The notes under the pieces: model-generated
Database searches by the model: none
Told to the model about the DNA's origin: nothing
What the model saw: only the letters and a program-made list of their open reading frames with translations
Assembly: GCA_020633435.1 (NCBI GenBank)
Contig: JACKDP010000006.1
Location: 248,001 to 312,000 of the forward strand
From: Myxococcales bacterium
GTDB lineage: Bacteria; Myxococcota_A; Bradymonadia; UBA7976; UBA1532
Reading direction: 5' to 3'
Length of the DNA stretch: 64,000 bases
Translations under genes and position numbers: made by a program
Part shown: piece after piece, positions 1-8,584 of the stretch
Numbering within the stretch: position 1 is the stretch's first letter
How the letters are laid out: every line of letters begins with the position of its first letter

Positions 1-3000
1 CAGGCGCCGCGCCGTGGGCAGGGCCTGCCCCTTCGGCAGCGCCTTGTGGGTGCCGCGCAGGTAGAGCGGCAGCACCGACAGGCCGCTCTTGATCTGCAGG
101 TAGCCGATGCCGTGCTTGAACTCCCGGAGCTGCCCGTCGGGCGACCGCGTGCCCTCGGGGAAGACGAGCACGATCTTGCCCTCGCGCATGGCCTGCTCGG
201 CGTGCCGCAGGCTCGCCTCGAACGCCGCCGAGCGATCCACCGGGATGAGGTTGGTGAAGGGCTCGAAGAAGTCGCGCTTGTACTGGGTGTCGAAGAAGTA
301 GTCGCTCGCCGCCAGGGCCGCCAGGTTGGGGGCGTAGTCGGCCAGCGCGTACTTGATGAGCCCCAGATCCAGGTGCGAGCAGTGGTTCGCGATGACGATG
401 ACCTGCTCGTTGTACGGGATGTTGGGCTGGCCCGTGACGCGCACGTTGAGCAGGCGGTCGTAGGCGAGCTGGTGCAGCCCCTTGAGCATGCGGCGGCCGA
501 GCTGGCTGACGGGCTCGGGGATGTTGCGCCCCTCCTCCGTCTCCTCGGCCTGCTTGCGGGCGGCCTGGCCGGCGCGGGTGCTGATGATGCTCGGGTTGTC
601 GGACCGCTCGACGATGCGCACCAGATCGGCCACCGTCTGGGCGTTGGCCACGGCCTCGCCGTCGAGCTTGTGGCCCCCGCGCTCCTCCAGCAGCAGCCGC
701 AGCTCCACGATCTGCAGGGAGCCGAGGCCCAGCTCGGTGATGAGGTGGGTGCTGGGCTCGATGTCCACGGCCTCCATCCCCGTCAGGCCGGCCACGGCCG
801 CGTAGAGCCAGGCCGGCTCGCGGCCCTCGGGCACGCTGCCCGCCTCGCGGCGGCTGGCCTTGCTCAGCTCCAGCAGGCGCATGAGCTCCTCGCGGACCTC
901 CTTGCGCTTGACCTTCCGGGTGGCGGTGCGCGGCAGCTCGCCGTGCCAGAAGCGCAGCGTGCGGATGCGCTGGTGATCGGGCAGCCCGCCGCCCACCTTC
1001 TGGAAGTGGGCCTTCACCTCGGCCTGGGCGTCGTCGGGGGCGTCCTTTACCAGCACCACCAGCGCGGCCACGCGCTCGTCGCCCTGGGGATCGGGGATGC
1101 CGACGATGGTCATCTCCTCGATGAGGCTGTGGTCTGCGTAGACCTCCTCCAGCTCGTCGGGGTAGACGTTCTTGCCGCTGGACGTGACGATGAGCTCCTT
1201 GCGGCGCCCCACGAGCGTCAGCCGCCCGTCCTTGTCGAGCTTGCCCAGGTCGCCGGTGTGCAGCCAGCCCTTGCGGATGGTGCGCTCGGTGGCCCCGGGA
1301 TCGTCCAGGTAGCCGGCCATGACGTTGCCGCCCCGGGCCACCACCTCGCCGACGCCGTCCTTGTCGGGGTTGATGATCTGGACCTCGACGTCCGGGATCA
1401 CCTTGCCCACGCTGCCGCCGCCCTTGCGGTCGCCGGGGCGCCGCACGGTGAGGACGGGGGCCGCCTCCGTCAGGCCGTAGCCCTCCAGCAGCTCGAAGCC
1501 CAGGCCCTCGAAGGCGTTGAGCACGGGCTCGCTCAGCGAGGCCCCGCCGCTGATGAGGTGGCGGATGCGGCCGCCCAGCGTGTCGTGCACCTCGCGGAAG
1601 ACGAACCGCCCCACGTTGATGCCGTACTTGCGCCGCAGCCAGCGCGAGAGCCGCAGCGTGGCGGTGAACGTCAGCCGGGCCGCCTCGCCCTTGTCCTTGA
1701 CCTGCCCCTCGATGCGCCGGTGCAGCACGTCCCAGAGGGCCGGGATGCCGATGATGCCGTTGGGGCGCACGTCCTTGAGGGCCGAGCGGAGCAGGGGCCC
1801 CTCCAGCGTCTCCAGGTAGGTGATGTGCGCGCCGACGCTGGCCGGCATGAGGAAGCCGCAGGAGAACTCGAACGTGTGGAACAGCGGGAGAACACTGAGG
1901 AAACGGTCCCGCGTGCGCACGTCGAAGGTGCCGTGGAGGCTGGCCAGCAGGGCGGTGAAGTTGCCGTGGGTCAGCATCACGCCCTTGGGATCGCCGGTGG
2001 TGCCGCTGGTGAACAGCAGGCTCGCCACCTCCTCGCTGCGGTTGCGCTGCTCGATGTGCTCGAGGGGCTCGGCCTCGAAGACGTCCCCGACCCAGGCGGT
2101 CTCGATGCCCAGATCCATGGGGTGATCCTCGTGCAGGATCGCCAGGCGCGCGTGGGACTTGGCCGCGATGCGCTGCACGCTGGCCACGGGCATCTCGGGG
2201 TCGATGGGCACCGCGGCCGCGTCGGCCAGCAGGATGCCCACGTAGATCATCGGCCAGGCGGGCTCGTTGGGCGAGAGCAGCAGGACGGCGTCGCCCTTCT
2301 GCACCCCATGGGCCTTCAGCCACGAGGCCACCCGCCGGGCGCTCTCCCAGAGCTCGCCGTAGGTGTACGTCGTCTCCAGGCCGCCGTCGGCGGTGTAGAA
2401 CGACAGGGCGCGGCGCTCGCTGTGGGCGCGGCAGGCCGAGTTGAAGACCTCGATGAGGTCCTGGGCGCGGGCGATCTTCTTGACCCGCTTCATCTTCCCG
2501 TCGAGCTCACCGAAGACCCACTTCTGCAGGCCCTCCATGTGGACGTCCATCCAGTAGTGGCGCCAGTCCAGGTCGGTGAGATCGAAGCCGAAGGTGTCGC
2601 GCTCCTCGGGCACCATCATCGCGGCCAGGCCGCGCGAGTGCTTCGACGAGAAGGCCGGGTTGTTGTCGAGGATGAACGGGGCGAAGAGGCTGAGGATGGT
2701 GTCGGTCACCTCGCCCGACTTCTCCAGGCCCTTGAGCGCCTTGTCCGCCTGCTTCACCACCGGGGCCAGGGGGCTGCCGCGCAGGCCGCCGATGGCCTTG
2801 CGGGCCGACTTCGCGAAGCTGCGGATGGCCGGCGCGCCCATGCGCTGGTAGGTGTCCGGCGTGACGGCGATGGTGTCCATGTTGCGCAGCGCGTGGCGCT
2901 TCACGGCGCTCTTCACGTCGCCGTCGTACCGCCGCCGCCAGGCCAGGTTCGTCAGCTCCAGCGCCCGCCGCATGTGCAGCGGGTTCACGTCCCCGGAGCA

Positions 3001-4143
3001 GAACTGGTAGACGGTCTCGTGGCGATCGTGCAGGAGCGCGGCCCCCGCCGACAGCGTGCCGCGGCAGACGTCATCCACGGGCACCAGGTCGAGGATGTTG
3101 TCGGGGTTGCTCGGCGCGAAGCGCACGCCCTTCCAGAAGATGTAGACGATGGGCGCGCAGGTGTTGACGCCCTCGTTCCAGCCCTCGAACGGGAAGTTCC
3201 GGCTGCTCTCCACGATGGCCGGCCGCACGATGGTGACCGGCACGCCCATCTCGGCGGCGCGCTTGATGGTGCACTGCTCGCCGATGGACTTCGTGTAGGT
3301 GTAGGTGTTGGTCCAGCCCCACTGCTTCGCCCGGGCCATGCCCTCGGTGCGCAGCTCCTCGTTGATCCACTTGCGCTTGAACGTCTTGAAGCCGTCCTCG
3401 AGGCGCAGGGGGTTCTCGTAGTCGAGGCCCTCGCGGGTCAGCGCCTCGCGGGCCTGATCGTAGAACTTCGCCTCCAGCACCTGGGCGTCGGCCCGCCGGC
3501 GGACCTCCTTGGCCAGGGCCACGGCGTCCTGCAGCTCGCGCTCGGGATCGAAGGGCATGCCGTTGGGGGAGTAGCCCACCAGATCCGGGTCTTCGAGGAT
3601 GGGCCCGGAGCGCTCGCCCACCACGAAGCAGGTGCTCATGTGCACCAGGCCGCAGCCGGCCGCCTTGGCGAACTCGAGCTTGTGCGTCACGCCCAGCGAG
3701 TTGACGCTCAGCGCCTGGTCGAGGGGCGGATCGAAGGCGACGTTGCCCGCACAATGCAGAATGAGATCAACGGGATCCGTCTCGGTGAGCTCGTGGTAGT
3801 CGTCGTCCGAGAGGCCCAGGCGGTCCATGGAGACGTCGCCGGCGACCACGTTGACGACGTCGTCGCACCAGTCCTGGAGGGCCTCGTTGCCCAGCCGCTC
3901 GGCGACGGCCTGGAAGGGCTCCGACAGGGCGACCACGGCGTCGAAGCGCTCGCGGGCGTCGGCGTACTCCTTGTTGGTGCGCACGAGCACGCTGACCCGC
4001 CGCACGCCGGGCAGCTCGGCGGCGATCATCGCGAGCAGCACCTTGCCGACGAAGCCGGTGGTGCCCGTCACGAAGAGGTGCTTGCCGGTGAACGTCTCGC
4101 GGACGCTGAACAGCGCCCCGGGCTCGGCGGGCGGGGTCGGCAT
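1..4143 (-). CDS. elbD: ElbD-like fatty acyl reductase / AMP-ligase / ACP / acyltransferase (3' end cut by window)
   Basis: From an ATG at 4143 the frame stays open to the window edge (1381 codons, C-terminus missing). Domains in order: extended-SDR fatty acyl/thioester reductase (residues ~15-480; NAD(P) loop TGTTGFVG, catalytic YTYTK), acyl-AMP ligase (~500-1000; LLFTSGTTGDPKG, GYGLTEA, TGDLGKL), a carrier domain with the pantetheine serine in ELGLGSLQ, and a PlsC-type acyltransferase (NHCSHLD, FPEGTRS). As I recall it, this is the layout of ElbD, the multifunctional ether-lipid enzyme of myxobacteria; the inferred job is to activate, reduce and esterify fatty acyl chains onto a glycerol lipid. 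A GGAGG ribosome site lies inside the end of the upstream gene, five bases separate the two, so they are co-translated. The domain calls are firm; the ElbD name rests on architecture and is less certain. Confidence 0.85.
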   Translation of the reverse strand, partial: MPTPPAEPGALFSVRETFTGKHLFVTGTTGFVGKVLLAMIAAELPGVRRVSVLVRTNKEYADARERFDAVVALSEPFQAVAERLGNEALQDWCDDVVNVVAGDVSMDRLGLSDDDYHELTETDPVDLILHCAGNVAFDPPLDQALSVNSLGVTHKLEFAKAAGCGLVHMSTCFVVGERSGPILEDPDLVGYSPNGMPFDPERELQDAVALAKEVRRRADAQVLEAKFYDQAREALTREGLDYENPLRLEDGFKTFKRKWINEELRTEGMARAKQWGWTNTYTYTKSIGEQCTIKRAAEMGVPVTIVRPAIVESSRNFPFEGWNEGVNTCAPIVYIFWKGVRFAPSNPDNILDLVPVDDVCRGTLSAGAALLHDRHETVYQFCSGDVNPLHMRRALELTNLAWRRRYDGDVKSAVKRHALRNMDTIAVTPDTYQRMGAPAIRSFAKSARKAIGGLRGSPLAPVVKQADKALKGLEKSGEVTDTILSLFAPFILDNNPAFSSKHSRGLAAMMVPEERDTFGFDLTDLDWRHYWMDVHMEGLQKWVFGELDGKMKRVKKIARAQDLIEVFNSACRAHSERRALSFYTADGGLETTYTYGELWESARRVASWLKAHGVQKGDAVLLLSPNEPAWPMIYVGILLADAAAVPIDPEMPVASVQRIAAKSHARLAILHEDHPMDLGIETAWVGDVFEAEPLEHIEQRNRSEEVASLLFTSGTTGDPKGVMLTHGNFTALLASLHGTFDVRTRDRFLSVLPLFHTFEFSCGFLMPASVGAHITYLETLEGPLLRSALKDVRPNGIIGIPALWDVLHRRIEGQVKDKGEAARLTFTATLRLSRWLRRKYGINVGRFVFREVHDTLGGRIRHLISGGASLSEPVLNAFEGLGFELLEGYGLTEAAPVLTVRRPGDRKGGGSVGKVIPDVEVQIINPDKDGVGEVVARGGNVMAGYLDDPGATERTIRKGWLHTGDLGKLDKDGRLTLVGRRKELIVTSSGKNVYPDELEEVYADHSLIEEMTIVGIPDPQGDERVAALVVLVKDAPDDAQAEVKAHFQKVGGGLPDHQRIRTLRFWHGELPRTATRKVKRKEVREELMRLLELSKASRREAGSVPEGREPAWLYAAVAGLTGMEAVDIEPSTHLITELGLGSLQIVELRLLLEERGGHKLDGEAVANAQTVADLVRIVERSDNPSIISTRAGQAARKQAEETEEGRNIPEPVSQLGRRMLKGLHQLAYDRLLNVRVTGQPNIPYNEQVIVIANHCSHLDLGLIKYALADYAPNLAALAASDYFFDTQYKRDFFEPFTNLIPVDRSAAFEASLRHAEQAMREGKIVLVFPEGTRSPDGQLREFKHGIGYLQIKSGLSVLPLYLRGTHKALPKGQALPTARRL

Positions 4144-4148
4144 GGGGA

Positions 4149-5762
4149 TCAGGCCTCCACGTCGCAGATCATGATGGGCGGGCAGTGGAACATGGAGACC
4201 TCCGGCACGCTCTTGCCGGTCATGGTCTGGGCCATCTCCAGGGCCTCGTCCAGGGTGCGGGCGTTGTGCCAGCCGAGCTGGGTGGGCACCCGGGGGTGAT
4301 CGGCGTCGACGATGATCACCTGGTTCTTGACCCACTTGCGGCCGGCGTCGCCCCAGTACCACATGTAGAAGGGGTGCACCGGGTGGTAGGCGTGCCCCTT
4401 GCGGTACATGTGGATGTAGTCGGGGTTCTCGACGAACTCCTTCTCGAACTTGTGGATGTCATAGCTGTTGGTGCTGATGGCCAGCATCCGGTGATAGAAC
4501 TCCACATAGGACGGGTGGTGCTCGCGGTGGAACTCCTCGCGGCAGGGGTGGAAGGCGATGATGACGCCCCCCTCCTTCACGAGGGGCACGCCCCGGTACA
4601 TGTTGAACAGGTAGCCCAGCACCATCACCTGCACGAGGATCGGGTTCATGATGCTGTAGACGCTGTAGGGCGTGATGGGCGCGACGCCCATCACCAGCAC
4701 GTCGGCCTGGCCCTTCACCGGCACCGCGTACTGCTCGAACGACTTCTGCAAGATCTTCTGGTGGGTCGGCTCCGTCTTGCCGGCGTGCACCGCGATCACG
4801 CCGTAGGGGGCCGCGATCTGGTCGAAGATCTTGCGCCGCGCCGCCTCGGGCATGCGATCCAGGGCCGCGTTGGAGGCGTGGAACTTGGCGCGATCGAAGT
4901 CGCTCCAGGTGCGCTCCGGGCGGTTCAGGTGGCTGATGAGGCCGCCGAACATGCGGTTGTTGATGGTGGTCTCGATGTGGAAGACGTCGAGCTTCTCATC
5001 CACCAGCCGGCCCATGCGATCCATGATGTTCTGGAGCTGGGACGACTGGGGCCGCGGATCGAAGTAGCTGTGGCACTTGTGCAGCGTGTGGGTGTTGTGG
5101 TGCGCCGACACGGACTTGTAGTCGCACAGCCCCACCGTGACGCTCTTGTGGCCGCCGTTCATGGGGACCAGGTTGAGGTTCACGTAGATGAGCAGGTCGC
5201 TCTCCACCGCGCGGCGGTTCAGGCGGACGTGATCGCCCTCCGGCGTGACGCCCACCTCCACGATGCCGTCGGGATCCTCGGCGTCGTGGTTGTAGAGGCG
5301 GTCGGGCCAGTAGGTGTCGAAGATCTTGTCGCCGACCATCCGCTTGATCTCGGGGCCCGTCATGCGGCGGTGCAGGCAGATGGCCACGATGATGTGGATG
5401 TCATCGACGCCGTAGTCCGCGCAGAGCTTGAGCACCTCGGTGAGCAGCAGCTCGCGCACGTCCGGCCGCTGCATGGGCGGCAGGGGCAGCGAGATGTCGT
5501 CCACCGCGATGGTCAGCTTCATCCCCGGGCGCAGCTTGGCGAAGAGGGGCTCGCTGTCCTCGGGGTGGTTGAGGGCGTAGCGGATGGCCGCCTTCAGGTT
5601 CCCGATGGGCTCCATGGGCGGGTTGGGGTAGATGACCCGGCTGCCGCGGGGGAGGGAGATCTCCTTGAAGCGGGTGCCGTGAAAGGCCACGAGGGGGCCG
5701 GTCTTGTCGTCGACGAACTCGATGTTCGGGTCACGCGTGATGCGCGGGCGGGGGCGGGCCAT
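4149..5762 (-). CDS. LarA-like (DUF2088, lactate racemase N-terminal domain) protein
   Basis: A 537-residue protein of the nickel-pincer racemase superfamily. The N-terminal half keeps the LarA landmarks: VDDISLP (acidic residues 88-89) where LarA has its DxTRP motif, AICLHRRMTG (H131), YNHDAEDPDG (H159) and NGGHKSVTVGL (K206, aligned by eye with the lysine that holds the cofactor). The arginine of the DxTRP motif is absent, so the substrate is probably not lactate. No LarB/C/E cofactor genes are in the window. It sits between a HAD phosphatase and the ElbD-like gene, suggesting an isomerase or racemase step on a lipid head group or hydroxy acid; that is inference. The ATG at 5762 follows a GAGGA ribosome site, 33 bases after the HAD stop. 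Confidence 0.8.
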   Translation of the reverse strand: MARPRPRITRDPNIEFVDDKTGPLVAFHGTRFKEISLPRGSRVIYPNPPMEPIGNLKAAIRYALNHPEDSEPLFAKLRPGMKLTIAVDDISLPLPPMQRPDVRELLLTEVLKLCADYGVDDIHIIVAICLHRRMTGPEIKRMVGDKIFDTYWPDRLYNHDAEDPDGIVEVGVTPEGDHVRLNRRAVESDLLIYVNLNLVPMNGGHKSVTVGLCDYKSVSAHHNTHTLHKCHSYFDPRPQSSQLQNIMDRMGRLVDEKLDVFHIETTINNRMFGGLISHLNRPERTWSDFDRAKFHASNAALDRMPEAARRKIFDQIAAPYGVIAVHAGKTEPTHQKILQKSFEQYAVPVKGQADVLVMGVAPITPYSVYSIMNPILVQVMVLGYLFNMYRGVPLVKEGGVIIAFHPCREEFHREHHPSYVEFYHRMLAISTNSYDIHKFEKEFVENPDYIHMYRKGHAYHPVHPFYMWYWGDAGRKWVKNQVIIVDADHPRVPTQLGWHNARTLDEALEMAQTMTGKSVPEVSMFHCPPIMICDVEA

Positions 5763-5795
5763 GGTTGTCCTCGCGACCTTCCTGAATGGTTCTCG

Positions 5796-6458
5796 CTACT
5801 TCGCCCACATGATCGGCCAGTCGTGGGCCGTGGCCGTGGCCTTGAGCGTGGTATCGGGGTTGACCGCCACCGGGCGGCCCACGGCGCTCAGCATCGGGAT
5901 GTCCGAGGCGGAGTCGGCGTAGGCGCGGCAGGCGTTGAGATCGTAGCCATGCTCCAGCGCGAAGCGCCGCAGCGTCTCGGCCTTCTGGGGACCGGCGAGG
6001 ACGGGGGGCACGAGCTGGCCGGTGGCCTCCCCGTCGATGATCTCGAGCCGGTTGGCGAACCAGTGGTCCACCTCCAGGTAGCGGGCGAGGGGGGCGACGA
6101 TGGTGTCGAGGGCGCCGGTCACGAGCACCTGGGCGTAGCCCTCGGCGCGCGACCGCTTCATGAGCTCCAGCATGTCCTGGAACACCTTGCCCTTGATCAC
6201 CTTGTCGAAGAGCTCCTCGCCCAGCACGTACAGGCGATCCTCTCCGATGCCGCGGTAGTTGCGGTAGAAGATGTCGTTGAAGAACTTGCGACCCACGCGA
6301 TCGGCGACGGCGTAGAAGGGCAGCGCCGCGGCGAGCCGCGCGCCCCGCTGGAGGCGGCCCGTCAGGGTGGGCACGTTGAGGGCGTACCACCCGTAGATGT
6401 GCACCACGTTGGTGCTGATCAGCGTGCCGTCCACATCGTAGAAGGCGGCGGCCTTCAT
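5796..6458 (-). CDS. HAD-IB family phosphatase (SerB-like)
   Basis: A 220-residue cytosolic HAD-superfamily hydrolase. Motif I is FYDVDGTL (D8 nucleophile, D10), motif II the threonine of VLVTGALD, and motif IV the aspartates of YADSASDIPM. The helical insert after motif I is the subclass IB cap shared with phosphoserine phosphatases and the HAD-PlsC proteins of lipid synthesis. An in-frame ATG exists at 6524, but the ATG at 6458 has GGGGAG a few bases upstream and begins right before motif I, so it is preferred. It is the first gene of the operon that continues into the LarA-like and ElbD-like genes, so a phosphate ester on that lipid route is the likely substrate. Exact substrate unknown. 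Confidence 0.85.
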   Translation of the reverse strand: MKAAAFYDVDGTLISTNVVHIYGWYALNVPTLTGRLQRGARLAAALPFYAVADRVGRKFFNDIFYRNYRGIGEDRLYVLGEELFDKVIKGKVFQDMLELMKRSRAEGYAQVLVTGALDTIVAPLARYLEVDHWFANRLEIIDGEATGQLVPPVLAGPQKAETLRRFALEHGYDLNACRAYADSASDIPMLSAVGRPVAVNPDTTLKATATAHDWPIMWAK

Positions 6459-6642
6459 CGGCGACTCCCCGGGGTCGAAAGCAGCGGGAAAGGTACACGG
6501 AAATGCGCGCGGCGCAAGGCGCAAAACCCGCTACGCAGGGTGCGAAGCCGGGGTGCCACCCGGCCTTATGGTGCGTGGCGGGCTGGCGGCGCCGCCGCGT
6601 AGGCGGCTTGGCGGCCGCGCGCGATCATGCGACGCTCGCCCC

Positions 6643-7158
6643 ATGAAGTTCACCGTCCGCCACCGCTACCCCCTCTCGGCCGAGGCCTTCTGGGCCGAGA
6701 TGTTCTTCGACGACGCCTACAACCAGGGCCTCTACATCGAGGGGCTCGGGTTTGGCAGCTTCCGCGTCACGGCGCAGGAGGCCGAGGCCGACGGGCGCGT
6801 CGTGCGCCGCGTGGCCCAGGTGCGGCCGACGCTGCGGGCCCCCGCGCCGGTGGCGAAGCTGCTCGGCGACGCCCTCACCTACGAGGAGCGCGGCCAGCGC
6901 GACGCCCAGGGGCGCTGGGTGACGGCCATCGTGCCCAGCCGCCTGGCCGACAAGATCACCATCCGCACCACCATGTCGACGGTGCCCGTGGACGACGCGG
7001 CCTGCGAGCGCGTGGCCGACTTCGAGGTGGACGTGCGCCTCTTCGGCCTGGGCGGCGTGGTCGAGAAGTTCGTCGAGGGCACGCTGCGGGAGAGCTACGA
7101 GAAGGCGGCGCGGTTCTCGGCGCAGTGGGTGGCGGGGCGGTCGGTGGAGCCGTCCTGA
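6643..7158 (+). CDS. DUF2505 (SRPBCC-fold) protein
   Basis: A 171-residue protein beginning MKFTVRHRYPLSAEAFW and continuing with the alternating strands of the DUF2505 family, a START/SRPBCC-like fold with a hydrophobic cavity, best known from Actinobacteria. Family members have no proven ligand; a lipid or other hydrophobic compound is a guess from the fold. Longer upstream starts exist, but the family begins at this methionine. The gene is divergent from the HAD-led lipid operon, with 184 bases of shared upstream sequence, and is followed after 20 bases by an exported protein gene. No signal peptide. Confidence 0.75.
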   Translation: MKFTVRHRYPLSAEAFWAEMFFDDAYNQGLYIEGLGFGSFRVTAQEAEADGRVVRRVAQVRPTLRAPAPVAKLLGDALTYEERGQRDAQGRWVTAIVPSRLADKITIRTTMSTVPVDDAACERVADFEVDVRLFGLGGVVEKFVEGTLRESYEKAARFSAQWVAGRSVEPS

Positions 7159-7178
7159 CCGGCGCGCTATGGTGGCCC

Positions 7179-8502
7179 ATGCGCCGCCTCGGCCCCATCG
7201 CGCTGCTCGCGCTGCTCCTCGCCCCCGTCGCCGCGCCTGCGGCCGAGCCGACGGAGAGGCCCCGCGTCGCCCGCAAGGCGAAGGCGACGCCGAAGCCGGT
7301 GAAAAAGAAGAAGAAAACGGCGAAGAAGGCCAAGGCGAAGCCCGCGGCGGTCGGCCGGGCGCCCGATCCCGACGTCGAGGCGTGGGCGGCGACGCGGGCC
7401 CGGGTGGCCGAGGCGGCGGCCACCCCGCGGGGGGCGTCGTCTTCTTCTGCCCGGCCGGTGGGACGCCCGGTGGTCGCGCGGTCGGCGCTCGGCCTCCCCG
7501 TGGCGACGCCCGCGCGCGGCCGGCCCGGGCTTCGTCGGCTTCCAGCCCGCCGCGCTGCCGGCCTCCACGCCCAGCGCCGGCGGGACGCTGGAGGCCGCGC
7601 CCGACGCCCCCGCCTGGGGCCTGGCGGTGGACGCGGCCCTGGCGCTGCATGGCTGGCAACCGCTGGAGCGCCTGCCCGCCGGCGCCGACCGGGCTGCGCT
7701 GCCGACCCGGGAGCGCGTCTCGCTCGAGTCGGTGCCCACCGTCGAGGTGGGCGCGACGCTGACGCTCCCGGCCGCCACGCTGGGGGTGGTGTACGCCAGC
7801 GCCGCCGACCTGGGCCTCGGCAGCCTGCTGGACGCCACCCTCGCGTTCTCCGGCGTGCCCGTCCTGGAGCGCCTGGGCGTCCGCTACGAGCACCTCGACT
7901 TCGAGCATGGGCAGGTGGACCTGGAGGATCGCGCGGACGGGGCGCTCCTCCAGCGCATCCGCTTCGGCGTACGCCTGCAGCGCGCCGAGCTGCACTACCG
8001 GCTCGTCGACCACGCCGCGCTCTTCGTCCGCCACCTGGGCTGGTCGCTGCCCCGAAGCCTGTACCTGCTCGACCGCACCACGGGCGCCGTGCAGGCCGCC
8101 TCCGACCGCCTGCACCACGCCGACCACACGCTCTGGCTGGTGGGCTTGCGGCTGGAGCGGCCGGCGCCCCCGGAGGGCGGCCTGCTCCTGGGCGTCGAGG
8201 GGGCCATCGGCCAGGGCAGCTACGATCTGAAGACCGCGACCGCGGCCCTGCCCCTCGATGGTGGCGATCTGGACGGCGGCCAGGTCGCGGCCGGCGCGGG
8301 CTACCTGGCCCGCCTGGGGCCCCACCTGGCGGTGGGCCTGCGCGGCGACCTCGGGCTGCTCTTCGCCGAGCCGGCGGGCCTGCCGACGGGCCTCAAGGCC
8401 GAGCTGCGGGCCCGGGGCCTCGACCCGACGGGCCTGGCGCTGAGCTTCGGCAGCGTCCACCTGCGCCACACCACCACGCTCCTCCTCCGCGTCGATCTCT
8501 GA
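7179..8502 (+). CDS. Exported beta-rich protein with Lys-rich N-terminal linker (frame broken near 7.5 kb)
   Basis: The ATG at 7179 gives a signal peptide (MRRLGPIALLALLLAPVAAP) and then a basic, Ala/Lys-rich stretch with KPVKKKKKTAKKAKAK. This frame loses protein character after about 7520, where the next frame (+1) takes over with GFVGFQPAALP and runs to a TGA at 8502. The second part (open from before 7627) is about 290 residues of alternating strands with a repeating X-leu-X-leu pattern and ends in an outer-membrane-like HTTTLLLRVDL. I read one gene of about 440 residues interrupted by a one-base indel in the run around 7505-7545. Function unknown; an outer membrane beta-barrel is the best guess. 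A sequencing error is as likely as a real mutation. Confidence 0.6.
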
Positions 8503-8584
8503 GGCGCGCCGGCGTCCGCGCGGGCTGTTCTCCGCCCGGGCGAGTCGCTATGGTGCGCCCGAACGTGCTGGCCGGAGGTGTCGG

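Noticed and set aside
46..4299. A 1417-codon open frame on the plus strand opposite the ElbD-like gene
   Set aside because: Its product is low-complexity Ala/Gly/Val/His/Arg without motifs; it is the antisense shadow of GC-rich codon use, while the minus strand encodes four recognisable domains.
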